From Actinokineospora auranticolor (lineage in GTDB: Bacteria; Actinomycetota; Actinomycetes; Mycobacteriales; Pseudonocardiaceae), in the NCBI RefSeq assembly GCF_002934265.1, contig NZ_PTIX01000001.1, positions 620,001 through 684,000 on the forward strand: a stretch of DNA of 64,000 bases, written 5' to 3'. Below, piece after piece: positions 32,729 to 41,812 of the stretch (its first letter is position 1; each line of letters opens with the position of its first letter). The notes under the pieces were generated by a model. It was not told the origin of the DNA. It ran no database searches and saw only the letters and a list, made by a program, of their open reading frames with translations. Both the position numbers and the translations under genes were made by a program.

Positions 32729-33401
32729 CGCGGCGCTCGGCCGGTTCTGGGCCGCGGTGCTCGACTGGGTCGTGTTCCACGAGGGGCCCGGTTCGACCGC
32801 GCTCGGACCGGCGGGCTTCGCCTGGCCGGACCCGGACGCCCTCTGCCTCGACGTCGTCGCGGTCCCGGACCCCGAGGCGGTGCGCGGCCGCGTGCGCCTC
32901 GACCTCGCCGCCGCCTCCGCGACCCACCAGGCGGAGTTGGTGGCGCGCCTGGTGGCGTCGGGGGCGAAGCGCGTCGGCGGTGGTGACGAGCCGTGGACCA
33001 CCCTGACCGACCCGGAGGGCAACGTCTTCCGCGTGCGGCGGGAGACCGACCGGGACACCGGGCCGATCGCCGCGGTGGTGGTCGGCTGCGCGGATCCCCG
33101 TGCCATGGCCCGGTTCTGGGGCACGGCGATGGCGTGGACCACGCACGAGGCGCGCGACGACCGCGCGAGACTGCGCGCGGCCACGGGGATCGGCCCCTAC
33201 CTGGAGTTCGTCCCCGACCCGCTCGTCACCCGGAACCGCTTCCACCTCGACCTCACCCCGAGTCCGCGCGCGGACCACCCGGCCGAAGTGGCCCGGCTGC
33301 GGACCCTCGGCGCCGCCGACGCCGACATCGGTCAGGGCGCGGTGCCGTGGGCCGTCCTGGCGGACCCGGAGGGCAACCGGTTCTGCGTCCTCACCCGCTA
33401 G
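32688..33401 (+). CDS. Two-domain VOC (glyoxalase-fold) protein
   Basis: A 237-residue protein of two tandem VOC-like halves. Each starts with a D-P-x-A/A-L-x-R-F-W element ([26 protein letters not shown]) and ends with W-x-x-L-x-D-P-E-G-N. The two DPEGN blocks hold the usual last-strand acidic residue. GTG32688 overlaps the preceding regulator gene by 41 bases; ATG32703 is an alternative start. Such proteins are common in actinobacteria, and their reaction is generally not known. It ends convergent with the P450 gene (4-base overlap). Confidence 0.88.
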   Translation: MPRLAMVNLKARDDAALGRFWAAVLDWVVFHEGPGSTALGPAGFAWPDPDALCLDVVAVPDPEAVRGRVRLDLAAASATHQAELVARLVASGAKRVGGGDEPWTTLTDPEGNVFRVRRETDRDTGPIAAVVVGCADPRAMARFWGTAMAWTTHEARDDRARLRAATGIGPYLEFVPDPLVTRNRFHLDLTPSPRADHPAEVARLRTLGAADADIGQGAVPWAVLADPEGNRFCVLTR

Positions 33402-34576
33402 CGGGTGAGGCGCACCGGGAGGCTCGTCAGGCCGCGGTTGCGGAACGACGGCAGCCACCGGGGTTCGAAGTCGGGGGTGGCGGGTGCGCAGCCGCGCGCC
33501 AGCAGGGCCGCGATCGCGATGCCCGCCTCCACCTGGCTCAGCCGCGAGCCGAAGCTGCGGTGCGGGCCGTGCCCGTAGCTCAGGTGGGGGTTGGGGTCGC
33601 GCCGGAGGTCGAGGGTGTTCGGGTCCGCGAAGACCGCCGGGTCGCGGTTCGCCGCCGCGATGCCCAGCAGCACGGTGTCGCCCGCCGGGATCACGGTTCC
33701 CGCGATCTCCACGTCCGTCCGCGGGAACCGGCGGATGGCGAACTGGAGCGGCTGGTCGTAGCGGGTCAGCTCCTCGACCGCCGACGGCAGCACATCCGGG
33801 TGGGCACGCAGGTCCGCCAGCTGCTCCGGCGCGGCGAACAGCGCCCACACGCCGTTGCCGATGAGGTTGACCAGGTTCTCGTAGCCCGCCCACAGCCCCA
33901 GGAACGCCAGCGACACCAACTCGGCCTCGCTGAGCCGGTCCTCCTCGTCGCGCACCGCGATCAGGGCGGACAGCAGGTCGTCGGCCGGCGCCGCGCGCTT
34001 GGCCGCGACCAGGTCGACCAGGAACCCGTACATGGCGGCCACCGCGTCCCGGGCGGCCGTCGGCGGCTGGTCCGGGCGCGGGGTGAGCAGCACGCTCGTC
34101 CACGAGCGGAACCGGTCCCGGTCGGCGGCGGGTACGCCGAGCAGGTCGCCGATCACCCGCACCGGCAGCGGCGCGGCGAACGCGGCGATCAGGTCGACGG
34201 GCTCGCCGACCGGTACCGCGTCGAGCAGTTCGGTCGCGGCCGCCTCGATCGCCGGTGCCAGCGCCGCCACCCGCTTCGGGGTGAACGCGCCCGCGATCAG
34301 GGCGCGCAGGCGGGTGTGGTCCGGCGGGTCGAGGTTGAGCAGGTTGGCGTCGAGCGCGGGCGGCAGCGCGAAGCCCCGGTAGCCCGCGCCCGCGTTGGCC
34401 CGGTCCAGGGACAGCCGCGGATCGGCGAGCCCGGCCCGCACGTCGGCGTACCCGGTCACCACCCACGCCTTGGCACCGTCCGGTGTGGACACGTGGTGCG
34501 CGCCGCCGTCGGCGCGCAGGCGCGCGTAGGTGGGGTGCGGGTCGGCGAAGAACTCGGCGTCGAAAAGTTCGCTCAT
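33398..34576 (-). CDS. Cytochrome P450 homologue with Ser at the heme-ligand Cys position
   Basis: A 392-residue soluble bacterial P450-like protein. The I-helix GLWAGYEN (about residue 236), the ExxR element in [10 protein letters not shown] (about 285) and the N-terminal DPPDHTRLR block are in place. The heme-binding loop reads [13 protein letters not shown] where F-G-x-G-x-H-x-C-x-G is expected, so the proximal Cys is Ser341 (codon AGC, one base from TGC). The Thr after AGxE is also changed to Asn. Everything else is well kept and there is no stop or frameshift. It is coupled by ATGA to the membrane-protein gene. Function could be a Ser-ligated heme enzyme, or a non-heme helper like EryCII/DesVIII. 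Confidence 0.9.
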   Translation of the reverse strand: MSELFDAEFFADPHPTYARLRADGGAHHVSTPDGAKAWVVTGYADVRAGLADPRLSLDRANAGAGYRGFALPPALDANLLNLDPPDHTRLRALIAGAFTPKRVAALAPAIEAAATELLDAVPVGEPVDLIAAFAAPLPVRVIGDLLGVPAADRDRFRSWTSVLLTPRPDQPPTAARDAVAAMYGFLVDLVAAKRAAPADDLLSALIAVRDEEDRLSEAELVSLAFLGLWAGYENLVNLIGNGVWALFAAPEQLADLRAHPDVLPSAVEELTRYDQPLQFAIRRFPRTDVEIAGTVIPAGDTVLLGIAAANRDPAVFADPNTLDLRRDPNPHLSYGHGPHRSFGSRLSQVEAGIAIAALLARGCAPATPDFEPRWLPSFRNRGLTSLPVRLTR

Positions 34577-35727
34577 CGGTTCCCCACCTTAGCGCGGCCG
34601 TCCGCGGTGAAGGCCCGCGATACCCGGACCAGCCAGTCGGTGCCGGTGTCGTGCGGCGGCGCCTCGGATTCCGGGCGCGTGACCGCGTCGGGGCCGTCGC
34701 GCAGCGCGGCGGCGATGGCGGCGGCCTCGACCGACGCCCGAAGGTCCGCGCCCGCCAACCCGGCTTCCCGCCCCCGCGCCGTCGCCGCCTCCACCACCGA
34801 GGGGTCCTGGTACGGCTGGAGCCACCGGATGCCGTCGCGGATCTCCACGACCCGCCGGTGCAGGCGGAAGTCCAGGTCCCGCACCGCGCGTCGCGGCGCC
34901 TGCCGGTCGAGCACGAGGTCCGGGTTCGCCTCGCTCAACGCCGCCCACAGCGGGTAGAGGTCGTTGTGGCGCCGGTAATCGCGCATCCGCACGCGCAGGG
35001 CGCTCACCTGCGGCCCCCACCCCGGCACGCTCCACCCGATCAACGTGAGGATGCCGCCCAACCCGGCACCCAACCGCGCCACGAACTCCCACCGCTGCGG
35101 GTCCAACCCCAGCGGCGCGGCGATGACGTCCGCGTAGCGGGCCGCCGAGTACAGCAGGCCACCGGTGGCCCCGATGGCCGCCATGCGCAGCCCACGGCGC
35201 AGCCAGGGGCCTTCCAGGGCCCGCGCGTGCCGCACGCACCGCGACACCAGCACCGCCTCGGTCACCGCGAACGCGGTCACGTAGAGCATCAGGTAGACCG
35301 AATACAGCCCTTTACCGGCAAACCGGATCGCGGCCGTCGTCGTGTCTTCTTCTGTGAGGTCGGCCAAGGCGAACAGCACGGCCATCGCCACTACTACGGC
35401 GCCGAAACCCACCACCTGCCGACGCACCATGGGACGGGCGTGTTCGGCGTCGTGCGCCCAGAACGTCAACGCGGCCAACTGCGTCGCGGCCACCCCGATC
35501 ACGCTGCCCTGCGACAGCAGCAGCGACAGGTTGGGCACACCGGCCGACCGGTCGACCAGCGCCCACACGCGCGGGTCGCTGATGGTGAACGTCAACCCCA
35601 TGAACAGGAAGAACAACGCCACCGCGACCGCGGCCGGACCGCGACCCGGGCGGGACAGCGCGGGCAGCTTGAACAGCAGGCTGACCCACGCCACCCCCGC
35701 GCACAGCGGGTAGAGGACCGCGTTCAC
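34573..35727 (-). CDS. Seven-helix membrane protein of the MAB_1171c/DUF6545 type
   Basis: A 384-residue protein. About seven membrane segments occupy residues 1-245; a soluble C-terminal region carries [19 protein letters not shown] and [18 protein letters not shown], typical of the MAB_1171c family of putative transporters. It lies between an ImmA/IrrE-type peptidase gene (6 bases upstream) and the Ser-P450 gene (4-base overlap). The XRE/ImmA/MAB_1171c order recurs in actinomycetes as far as I know. The biochemical role is not established; signal transduction across the membrane is an inference. Confidence 0.85.
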   Translation of the reverse strand: MNAVLYPLCAGVAWVSLLFKLPALSRPGRGPAAVAVALFFLFMGLTFTISDPRVWALVDRSAGVPNLSLLLSQGSVIGVAATQLAALTFWAHDAEHARPMVRRQVVGFGAVVVAMAVLFALADLTEEDTTTAAIRFAGKGLYSVYLMLYVTAFAVTEAVLVSRCVRHARALEGPWLRRGLRMAAIGATGGLLYSAARYADVIAAPLGLDPQRWEFVARLGAGLGGILTLIGWSVPGWGPQVSALRVRMRDYRRHNDLYPLWAALSEANPDLVLDRQAPRRAVRDLDFRLHRRVVEIRDGIRWLQPYQDPSVVEAATARGREAGLAGADLRASVEAAAIAAALRDGPDAVTRPESEAPPHDTGTDWLVRVSRAFTADGRAKVGNR

Positions 35728-35733
35728 CGGCCG

Positions 35734-36252
35734 CTACACCGCTTCGGGGTGCGTCGAGTGGTTGAGCGAGCCCGCGATCCGCGCCGCCACGTCGTCACCC
35801 GGCGGGGGAGCGCCGCGCAGCACCTCGCCGAGCAGGTACGCCAGCACCTCGGCCTGCTGCTCCTGCTCGTCGCTGTAGGTGGTGCGGCCCAGCATGTCGC
35901 GCACCAGCGCCGGGTCGATGTCCGGGAAGAACACCGCCGCCGTGTCCGCGTCGAGGTGGCCGCCGCCGCGGTGGCAGCAGATCATGTGCCCGATCTCGTG
36001 CAGGATGATGTGCTCCTGGTGCGCCGCCGGGGCGGCCTCGTCGAAGAAGATCCAGTCCGCGTCGCCGGTGGCGACCCAGATGCCGCACGGCTGCGACGCG
36101 AGCATCGCCACCGGGACCACGTGCAGCGGCCGCCCGCGCGCCCGCGCCAGGTGCGCGCACAGCCCGGCCAGGTCGGTGTGCGGTGGCAGTTCGAGCCCGG
36201 CCAGCAGGGCGGCGCAGTCGCGGCGCACCCGGCGCAGTCCCCGACGCGGCAC
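35734..36252 (-). CDS. ImmA/IrrE-type zinc metallopeptidase
   Basis: A 172-residue protein with the gluzincin-like motif HEIGH at about residues 84-88 in IILHEIGHMICCH, as in ImmA and IrrE. Such peptidases cleave a cognate XRE repressor to relieve repression after a signal. Upstream residues (VPVAMLASQPCGIWVATGDADWIFFDE) match the usual domain entry. GTG36252 starts five bases after the XRE regulator stop, so the pair is co-translated and most likely a repressor/antirepressor switch. The C-terminal 60 residues are acidic and may carry the sensor. Confidence 0.9.
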   Translation of the reverse strand: MPRRGLRRVRRDCAALLAGLELPPHTDLAGLCAHLARARGRPLHVVPVAMLASQPCGIWVATGDADWIFFDEAAPAAHQEHIILHEIGHMICCHRGGGHLDADTAAVFFPDIDPALVRDMLGRTTYSDEQEQQAEVLAYLLGEVLRGAPPPGDDVAARIAGSLNHSTHPEAV

Positions 36253-36257
36253 GGCTT

Positions 36258-36746
36258 TCAGTCCTCGGGCCGGTCGGTGTCGGTGTCTGTGACGGGCGGC
36301 AGGCCGCGCTGCCTGCGGGCCTGGTCGAGCAGGGCCGTGATCAGGTCCAGGTTCGACCGCGGCAGGCCGACCGCGCGCTGCGCGATGCCGACGACGCCGC
36401 GCTCGCGCAGCATCGCCAGCTGCTCGAGCTGCGCGCGCACCCGCTCGCCGTGGCCGTCCTCGTCGTCGAAGAAGTAGCTCGGGTTGACCCCGAAGAACCG
36501 CGCCAGCGCCACCAGCAGGTCCATCGACGGGCTCGTCCGGCGGCCGGTGCGCAGCATGGACAGGTACGGGCCGCTGACCCGCAGGTCCGGGTTCGCCTTC
36601 TTGACCTCGGCGGCCACCTCGGCGTTGGACCACTGCCTGCCGCGCGGGAGGCTCACCCGGAACAGCCGGTCCAGCCGGGCGCCCAGCGAGGTCCCGGGCC
36701 GCTCGGCGGATGTCCCCGCCGCACCACCGGTTTCGGGATCCCCCAC
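36258..36746 (-). CDS. XRE-family DNA-binding regulator
   Basis: A 162-residue regulator. The lambda-repressor-like helix-turn-helix lies at residues 30-95: WSNAEVAAEVKKANPDLRVSGPYLSMLRTGRR, followed by PSMDLLVALARFFGVNPSYFF. GTG36746 follows an AAAGGGTGG ribosome site; an in-frame start further up (36845) would place the operator palindrome inside the gene and is less likely. It heads a minus-strand operon with the ImmA-like peptidase, membrane protein and P450. The C-terminal third is rich in charged residues and could be the cleavage target. Confidence 0.85.
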   Translation of the reverse strand: MGDPETGGAAGTSAERPGTSLGARLDRLFRVSLPRGRQWSNAEVAAEVKKANPDLRVSGPYLSMLRTGRRTSPSMDLLVALARFFGVNPSYFFDDEDGHGERVRAQLEQLAMLRERGVVGIAQRAVGLPRSNLDLITALLDQARRQRGLPPVTDTDTDRPED

Positions 36747-36794
36747 GGTTGGCCACCCTTTCGTGACTGTGACTCCCCCACAAGTCTCGCAGGG

Positions 36795-36862
36795 TAACTG
36801 TGAGTTGACAACGGGCCCGCACCGCTGCGTACCATGGCCACGCATGGGTTAACTGCCAGTTA
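36795..36862. promoter_or_regulatory. Two operator-like palindromes upstream of the XRE cassette
   Basis: TAACTG-C-CAGTTA at 36850-36862 is a perfect 13-base palindrome. TAACTG-T-GAGTTG at 36795-36807 is a weaker copy, centre to centre about 55 bases. They lie 49-117 bases before GTG36746 and are the best candidates for the XRE regulator's own binding sites. Confidence 0.55.
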
Positions 36863-36914
36863 GTGGTGGTGACCGGACTCGACGCGCGGCGCTCGGCCGC
36901 GGCTGATCGGGGAG

Positions 36915-36968
36915 AAAAAAAGGAGTTCCGCGCTCAACCGGCCTGGGGGTTACCGGGAGCGCGGAACT
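36915..36968 (-). terminator. Strong intrinsic terminator facing the minus strand
   Basis: A perfect 12-bp stem (36924-36935 with 36957-36968) closes a 21-base loop that itself contains an AACC/GGTT mini-stem. On the minus strand it is followed by CC and seven U. It sits 200 bases beyond the diguanylate cyclase stop and just before the XRE promoter region. The remaining 36863-37169 interval holds no supported gene. Confidence 0.75.
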
Positions 36969-37169
36969 TCATCAAGCGTAGTACGAACTCGGCGATTGTG
37001 CACACCGACCCCCCGAATTCGTGTCCTCGGCGTGTCCTCGCGCCGGTCAGAGCCGGTAATCGAGGGTCGCTCACGAGCGCCGGGACCGGTCGCGCCCCGG
37101 GGTGAGGGGTCCGGGGGCGCGGCCGATCCCGGGTCGGATCGTCGGATGACCGGGCGTCGCCGCCGCGGG

Positions 37170-38603
37170 TCAGGGGTGGGACTGCTCCCGGTCCTGCGGC
37201 CCCGGTTGGGTGGGGACGTGCGGGCCCGCGGCGCCCACCACGGCGACCTGGTTGCGGCCGTTCTGCTTGGCGACGTCGAGCGCCTGGTCCGCCAGCTCCT
37301 GCAGGTCCGCCAGGGTCGTGGCGTGCTGCGGCGCGCAGGCCACGCCGATCGAGATCGTCACCCGCGGCACCTCGCGTCCCAAGTGGACGGACGGGCCGTC
37401 CGCCGGGGTGGTGATCGTCGTGCCCAGGGCCTCGACACCCGCCCGGATCCGCTCGGCGATCTTCAGCGTCTCGGCCGGGTGGGTGTCGGGCAGCACCGCG
37501 GTCAGCTCCTCGCCGCCCCACCGGGCCACGAGGTCACCCGCCCGGGTGTTCTGCCGCAGCGCGCGGGCCACGGCCTGCAGCACCTGGTCACCGCCGAAGT
37601 GGCCGAGGCGGTCGTTCCACCGCTTGAAGTGGTCGAGGTCGAGCATCAGCACGCCGGTCGGCCTGCCGTTGAGGCGGTCCAGCCGGATCGCGGCGGTGGC
37701 CAGGGGCAGGAAGCCGCGGCGGTTGCTCAACCCCGTCAACGGGTCGGTCGTGGCGTCGGCCTCGAGCCGGTCGCGGTCGGCCGTGCGCATCGCCAGGCTG
37801 CCCAGCAGGCGGGTTTCCATGACCGCCACCGCCAGCACGCCGAACAGCGCCACCGGGGTGATGGCGGCGGCCCCCACGGCCCCGAGGCCGACGAGCAGGG
37901 TGTGCAGCAGCAGGAGGTTGTCCTCCCGGCTGCCCCAGGTCTCGCCCAACCGCCAGGTGCGGAAGCGGACCGCGCGGTACACGCCGACGATCGTCCCCTC
38001 CACCAGGAAGTACACCAGGGCCGCCAGCACGAACAGCGCGGTGATCCGCAGCCCGCCCGCGTCGGGTTCGGTCAACCCGTCGTAGGGGCGGCCGGAGCCC
38101 ACCATGAGACCCCGCAGCAGGCTCACGAACGCCACCGACAGCAGCACCGCGGCGGTGTTGCTCACCCACAGGGTCAACGGCCGCATCGCGATGCGCCAGC
38201 GGCGCACCCGCACCATGACGACCAGCGCCCCGGCCAGCATCGGCGGCAGCAGCAGGGCCGAGCTGAAGAACCAGATCGAGGCCTGGTCGATGAACTCGAC
38301 GGTGCCGCGCTGCCTGCGCATGCTCCGGCGGCGCTTCTCGCTCGCCGCGGTGACCTCGGTGTAGGCCAGCGCGCACGCGCACAGCATCGCGAACAGACCC
38401 CAGTCCGCCGTCGTGATCCCCGGCGCCCGCGTCACGGCGTAGGCCAGCCCGACCACGCCGACCAGGTTGGTGATCAGCAGCACGACGCCCGTCGGCACGC
38501 CGAACTGCCAGAGGCCCCACCGGGTCGGGTGCAGTGCCGACCGCGCGCGCTCGGGCCCGCGCACCCCCGCGAAGGGGCACTCCGGGCCGTCGTTTCCCCC
38601 CAT
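37170..38603 (-). CDS. Membrane-bound diguanylate cyclase (GGDEF)
   Basis: A 477-residue enzyme that makes cyclic di-GMP from two GTP. The first 290 residues contain seven or more membrane helices in a MASE-like arrangement without a recognisable extracytoplasmic sensor. The catalytic domain begins at DATTDPLTGLSNRRGF; the active loop is WGGEEL, a standard variant of GGDEF. An inhibitory I-site R-x-x-D (RAGD) lies five residues before it, so feedback inhibition is expected. ATG38603 has AGGGGAGG upstream. An 18-bp palindrome lies about 250 bases before the start. Confidence 0.92.
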   Translation of the reverse strand: MGGNDGPECPFAGVRGPERARSALHPTRWGLWQFGVPTGVVLLITNLVGVVGLAYAVTRAPGITTADWGLFAMLCACALAYTEVTAASEKRRRSMRRQRGTVEFIDQASIWFFSSALLLPPMLAGALVVMVRVRRWRIAMRPLTLWVSNTAAVLLSVAFVSLLRGLMVGSGRPYDGLTEPDAGGLRITALFVLAALVYFLVEGTIVGVYRAVRFRTWRLGETWGSREDNLLLLHTLLVGLGAVGAAAITPVALFGVLAVAVMETRLLGSLAMRTADRDRLEADATTDPLTGLSNRRGFLPLATAAIRLDRLNGRPTGVLMLDLDHFKRWNDRLGHFGGDQVLQAVARALRQNTRAGDLVARWGGEELTAVLPDTHPAETLKIAERIRAGVEALGTTITTPADGPSVHLGREVPRVTISIGVACAPQHATTLADLQELADQALDVAKQNGRNQVAVVGAAGPHVPTQPGPQDREQSHP

Positions 38604-39280
38604 ACCGCATGCCTCCCCTGAGCCGCCCACCCGTGCCGGGGTGGGCGCGCGCATCACGCGAGGCTGACCTGGCGCGGGCGGGCTCGGGTCGGCGCGACTG
38701 CGAACGCGCCCCGGAGCGACCGGACTCCTGGGCGGGTGCACGGGCGCGGCGCGGGCGGCTCGTCGGTCGTTCCCCTGGACCTGACGAGCCACCGGGGTGC
38801 GCCCCCGGCTCCCGGCGTCGCGCGATCGTCCCCCCGCGTCCCCCCGCTTGAGTTTCCTCGCGAGGAAACCATAGGGCAGTTCGCATCCCGGACAACCGAA
38901 TTGGGCTGAACCACTCATTCGGCGGAGCGGGTGATCGCGACCGGGCCAGCGAGGTGAGGCCGATAGGGGGACGCGCCGTCACACTCGCGGCGTAGCGCGC
39001 GGCGGCCGTTCGCGGGAGGGGGGCCACCCTGAGCTGTCGGGTGAACGCGAACAGCGCCCGCGTCGGGCGTGGGGCACCCGGTCCGCCGGTAGGGCCGTTC
39101 GACCCTCCCGTTTCCCGTTGTGGACCGGACCATTTCCTCTTGTGTCCACTGTTGACGGTGTGCGGTTCTCGTTGGCCCGCAGGGGATCGGGGCCGAAACG
39201 CGCTGCCGCCGTTCAGCGGAGCGTCACCCCCCGGTACGCGGATAACATCGAGAATCCCCCGATTCCCCAGGAGGACGGGC
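38604..39280. other. Long intergenic region between divergent cyclase and P450 genes
   Basis: About 680 bases without a supported gene. It contains a perfect palindrome at 38852-38869 (listed separately) and, on the minus strand just before it, a possible promoter TTGTCC-16-TATGGT. Towards the P450 gene AGGAGG at 39269-39274 is the ribosome site. Frames in this stretch are Arg/Pro-rich shadows. Confidence 0.5.
38852..38869. promoter_or_regulatory. Perfect 18-bp palindrome upstream of the diguanylate cyclase gene
   Basis: GTTTCCTCGCGAGGAAAC, an uninterrupted palindrome, unusually AT-containing for this genome. It overlaps the inferred -10/+1 area of a minus-strand promoter. Candidate binding site of an unknown dimeric regulator. 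Confidence 0.55.
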
Positions 39281-40504
39281 ATGACGCAGACCGCGCCGGT
39301 GGTTCCCGACCGTGGCGGGTTCCCTTTCCTCGACATCACCGCACCGGACTTCACCTACGACGCACCGGAAGTCGCCGCCGCGCGCGACCGCAGCTGGTGC
39401 GCCGAGAGTCCGATCGGCCTCCTGGTGCTTCGGCACGCCGAGGCCCAGCAGCTGGTGCGCGATCCGCGCCTGACCCACGACGGCGCCCGGTTCATGGCGA
39501 TGAGCGGCGTCGCCGACGGGCCCGTGTACGACTGGTGGGTCCCGATGATGGTCAACCACGACGGCGTCGACCACCGCAGGCTGCGCGGCCTGGTGCAGAA
39601 GGCGTTCACCCCGCGCACCCTCGACCGGCTGCGCCCCTTCACCCGGGCGCGGGCCCGGCAGTTGGCGGGTGACCTGGTCGGCGCGGGCACGACGGACTTC
39701 TACGCCGCGTGCGCCGACCCGCTGCCGCTGGCGGTCATGTCGGCGCTGCTCGGCGTGCCGTCGGAGGACGTCGGCGTGTTCGGCACCTGGACGACCGACC
39801 TCGGGCTGGTGCTCAGCCTGATCCACGAGCGGTCGTTCCTGGACCGGGTGGTCGCCGCGGTGGTCGGGCTCGACGGCTACGTCGACCACCTGATGGACCT
39901 GCGCGCCGCCGAGCCCGGCGAGGACGTGGTGTCCGCGCTGGTCTCCGAGCGCGTGGCCGAGGGCGTGGTCACCCGGGAGGAACTGCGGAACCTGTTGGTG
40001 ACGCTGGTGTTCGCCGCGCACGACACCACGCGCCACCAGCTCGCCAACGCCATGGTCGTCTTCGCCGAGCACCCCGACCAGTGGCGGCTGCTGACCCGGC
40101 GGCCCGAACTGGTGCCGGACGCGGTGCAGGAGCTGATGCGGTGGGCGCCCTCGGCGGCCAGCGTGTTCCGCTTCGCGGGCGAGGACTTCGAGTTCGGCGG
40201 TCGCCTGATCGAGCGGGACGAGTTCCTGCTCGTCCTGGCCCCGATCGTGCAGCGCGACCCGCTGGCGTACCGCGACGGCGACGCCTTCGACATCACCGCG
40301 ACCGGCCGCGCCCCGCTGATCCAGTTCGGCGGCGGACCGCACCACTGCCTCGGTGCCGCGCTGGCCCGGATCGAACTGGAGGAGGCGCTGGCCGCGATGA
40401 CGGCCGTGCTCGGTCCGCCGGTCGTCACCGAACCGGTCACCTGGCGGCCGCCGATCGGCATCCTGGGACCGACGGCCCTGTCCGTCCGGTTCGAAAGCCC
40501 CTAG
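39281..40504 (+). CDS. Cytochrome P450 with intact heme motif
   Basis: A 407-residue bacterial class I P450. The I-helix motif AAHDTTRHQ (near residue 247), the ExxR pair in QELMRWAP (about 287) and the heme loop FGGGPHHCLGAAL with the proximal Cys (about 356) are all present. ATG39281 has AGGAGG seven bases upstream. The electron-transfer partners are not in the window. It is followed by a long terminator hairpin, so it is monocistronic. Substrate unknown; neighbouring 4-hydroxybenzoate catabolism may be coincidental. Confidence 0.94.
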   Translation: MTQTAPVVPDRGGFPFLDITAPDFTYDAPEVAAARDRSWCAESPIGLLVLRHAEAQQLVRDPRLTHDGARFMAMSGVADGPVYDWWVPMMVNHDGVDHRRLRGLVQKAFTPRTLDRLRPFTRARARQLAGDLVGAGTTDFYAACADPLPLAVMSALLGVPSEDVGVFGTWTTDLGLVLSLIHERSFLDRVVAAVVGLDGYVDHLMDLRAAEPGEDVVSALVSERVAEGVVTREELRNLLVTLVFAAHDTTRHQLANAMVVFAEHPDQWRLLTRRPELVPDAVQELMRWAPSAASVFRFAGEDFEFGGRLIERDEFLLVLAPIVQRDPLAYRDGDAFDITATGRAPLIQFGGGPHHCLGAALARIELEEALAAMTAVLGPPVVTEPVTWRPPIGILGPTALSVRFESP

Positions 40505-40510
40505 CGGCGA

Positions 40511-40550
40511 ACCCGGTCACGGGCGCGCAATCCCGTGCCCGTGACCGGGT
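40511..40550 (+). terminator. 14-bp stem-loop after the P450 gene
   Basis: Arms 40511-40524 (ACCCGGTCACGGGC) and 40537-40550 pair perfectly around a 12-base loop, 7 bases after the stop codon and 42 bases before pobA. Confidence 0.75.
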
Positions 40551-40591
40551 CGACGTGGCGGGAACCGGCCCCGGTGTACTTCTATGGGGGA

Positions 40592-41761
40592 ATGCGTACC
40601 CAGGTCGCCATCATCGGGGCGGGCCCCGCCGGTTTGCTGCTGTCCCACCTGCTCGGCGCCGCGGGCGTCGAGTCCGTCGTGCTGGAGACCCGGTCCCAGG
40701 AGTACGTCCTGGCCCGGATCCGCGCGGGCATCCTGGAGGACACGTCGGTCCGGTTGCTGGAGTCGGTCGGCCTGGCCGACCGGCTGCGCCGCGAGTCGAT
40801 GCCGCACCGGGGGATCTACCTGCAGTGGCCGGGGGAGCGCCACCACCTGGACTTCGTCGACCTGGTCGGCCGGGGCATCCACGTCTACGGCCAGACCGAC
40901 CTCACCCGCGATCTCGTCGACGCTCGCGAACGCGCCGGGCAGGCGCTGGTCTACGAGGTCACGGGAACCGCGCCGCACGACATCGACACCGACCGCCCGT
41001 CGGTGACCTATGTCGATCGCGACGGCAACCCCGGGCGCGTCGAGGCCGACGTCGTGGTCGGCTGCGACGGGTCGTTCGGCCCCAGCAGGCAGGCCATCCC
41101 CGAGGACCGGCGGCGGACCTGGGAACGCGCCTACCCGTACGCCTGGCTCGGCGTGCTCGCCGACGTCGCGCCGTCCACCGACGAGCTCATCTACGCCCGC
41201 CACCCCGACGGGTTCGCCATGCACTCCATGCGCTCGGACACCGTCAGCAGGCTCTACCTGCAGGTGCCGCCGGGGGAGGACATCGCGGCGTGGTCCGACG
41301 ACCGGATCTGGACGGCGCTCGGCACCCGCCTCGACGTCGACGGCTGGACGCTCACCCCGGGCCCGATCACCGAGAAGTCCGTGCTGCCCATGCGCGCCGC
41401 CGTCACCGGCCCGATGCGCCACGGCAGGCTGTTCCTGGCGGGCGACGCCGCGCACATCGTGCCGCCGACCGGCGCCAAGGGCCTGAACCTGGCCATCGCC
41501 GACGTGGCCGTGCTCGCCCCCGCGGTGACCGCGCTGCTGCGCGGCGACGAGCGGCTCGCCGCCGAGTACGCCACGACGGCCGCCCGCCGGGTGTGGCGGT
41601 GCCAGCACTTCTCGTGGTGGATGACCACCATGCTGCACACCGGCGACGACCCGTTCGACGAACAGGTCCAGCTCGCCCAACTGCGCTGGGTCGTCGAGAG
41701 CGAAGCGGGCGCGCGGGGCCTGGCCGAGAACTACACCGGGTTGACGTTGGACGGCGCGTAG
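40592..41761 (+). CDS. pobA: 4-Hydroxybenzoate 3-monooxygenase
   Basis: A 389-residue FAD-dependent hydroxylase that converts 4-hydroxybenzoate to protocatechuate with NAD(P)H and O2. The N-terminal dinucleotide fold is VAIIGAGPAGLLL (residues 5-17), the middle DG motif VVVGCDGSFGPSR (about 150), and the GD motif RLFLAGDAAHIVPPTGAKGLNLAI (about 283). The substrate-side segments (RIRAGILE, YTGLTL near the end) match PobA. ATG40592 begins right at the first strand. It runs toward, and functionally feeds, the protocatechuate dioxygenase genes at 42-44 kb. Confidence 0.92.
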   Translation: MRTQVAIIGAGPAGLLLSHLLGAAGVESVVLETRSQEYVLARIRAGILEDTSVRLLESVGLADRLRRESMPHRGIYLQWPGERHHLDFVDLVGRGIHVYGQTDLTRDLVDARERAGQALVYEVTGTAPHDIDTDRPSVTYVDRDGNPGRVEADVVVGCDGSFGPSRQAIPEDRRRTWERAYPYAWLGVLADVAPSTDELIYARHPDGFAMHSMRSDTVSRLYLQVPPGEDIAAWSDDRIWTALGTRLDVDGWTLTPGPITEKSVLPMRAAVTGPMRHGRLFLAGDAAHIVPPTGAKGLNLAIADVAVLAPAVTALLRGDERLAAEYATTAARRVWRCQHFSWWMTTMLHTGDDPFDEQVQLAQLRWVVESEAGARGLAENYTGLTLDGA

Positions 41762-41812
41762 CAGGCACCGGATGTCCACAATGGTCCGCGATCCCCGGCG
41801 GGCCCGGATCGC

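Noticed and set aside
32688-33401. Double VOC protein considered as bleomycin-binding resistance protein
   Set aside because: VOC proteins with DPEGN are mostly of unknown function and no bleomycin cluster is near.
36863-37169. Possible small gene or leader peptide (minus strand MKFRAPGNPQAG) over the terminator
   Set aside because: Twelve codons entirely within the terminator stem-loop, without ribosome site; more simply explained as terminator sequence.
36934-37521. 195-residue minus-strand frame antisense/overlapping the end of the diguanylate cyclase gene
   Set aside because: Overlaps the GGDEF coding region in another frame and runs through the terminator; no domain features.
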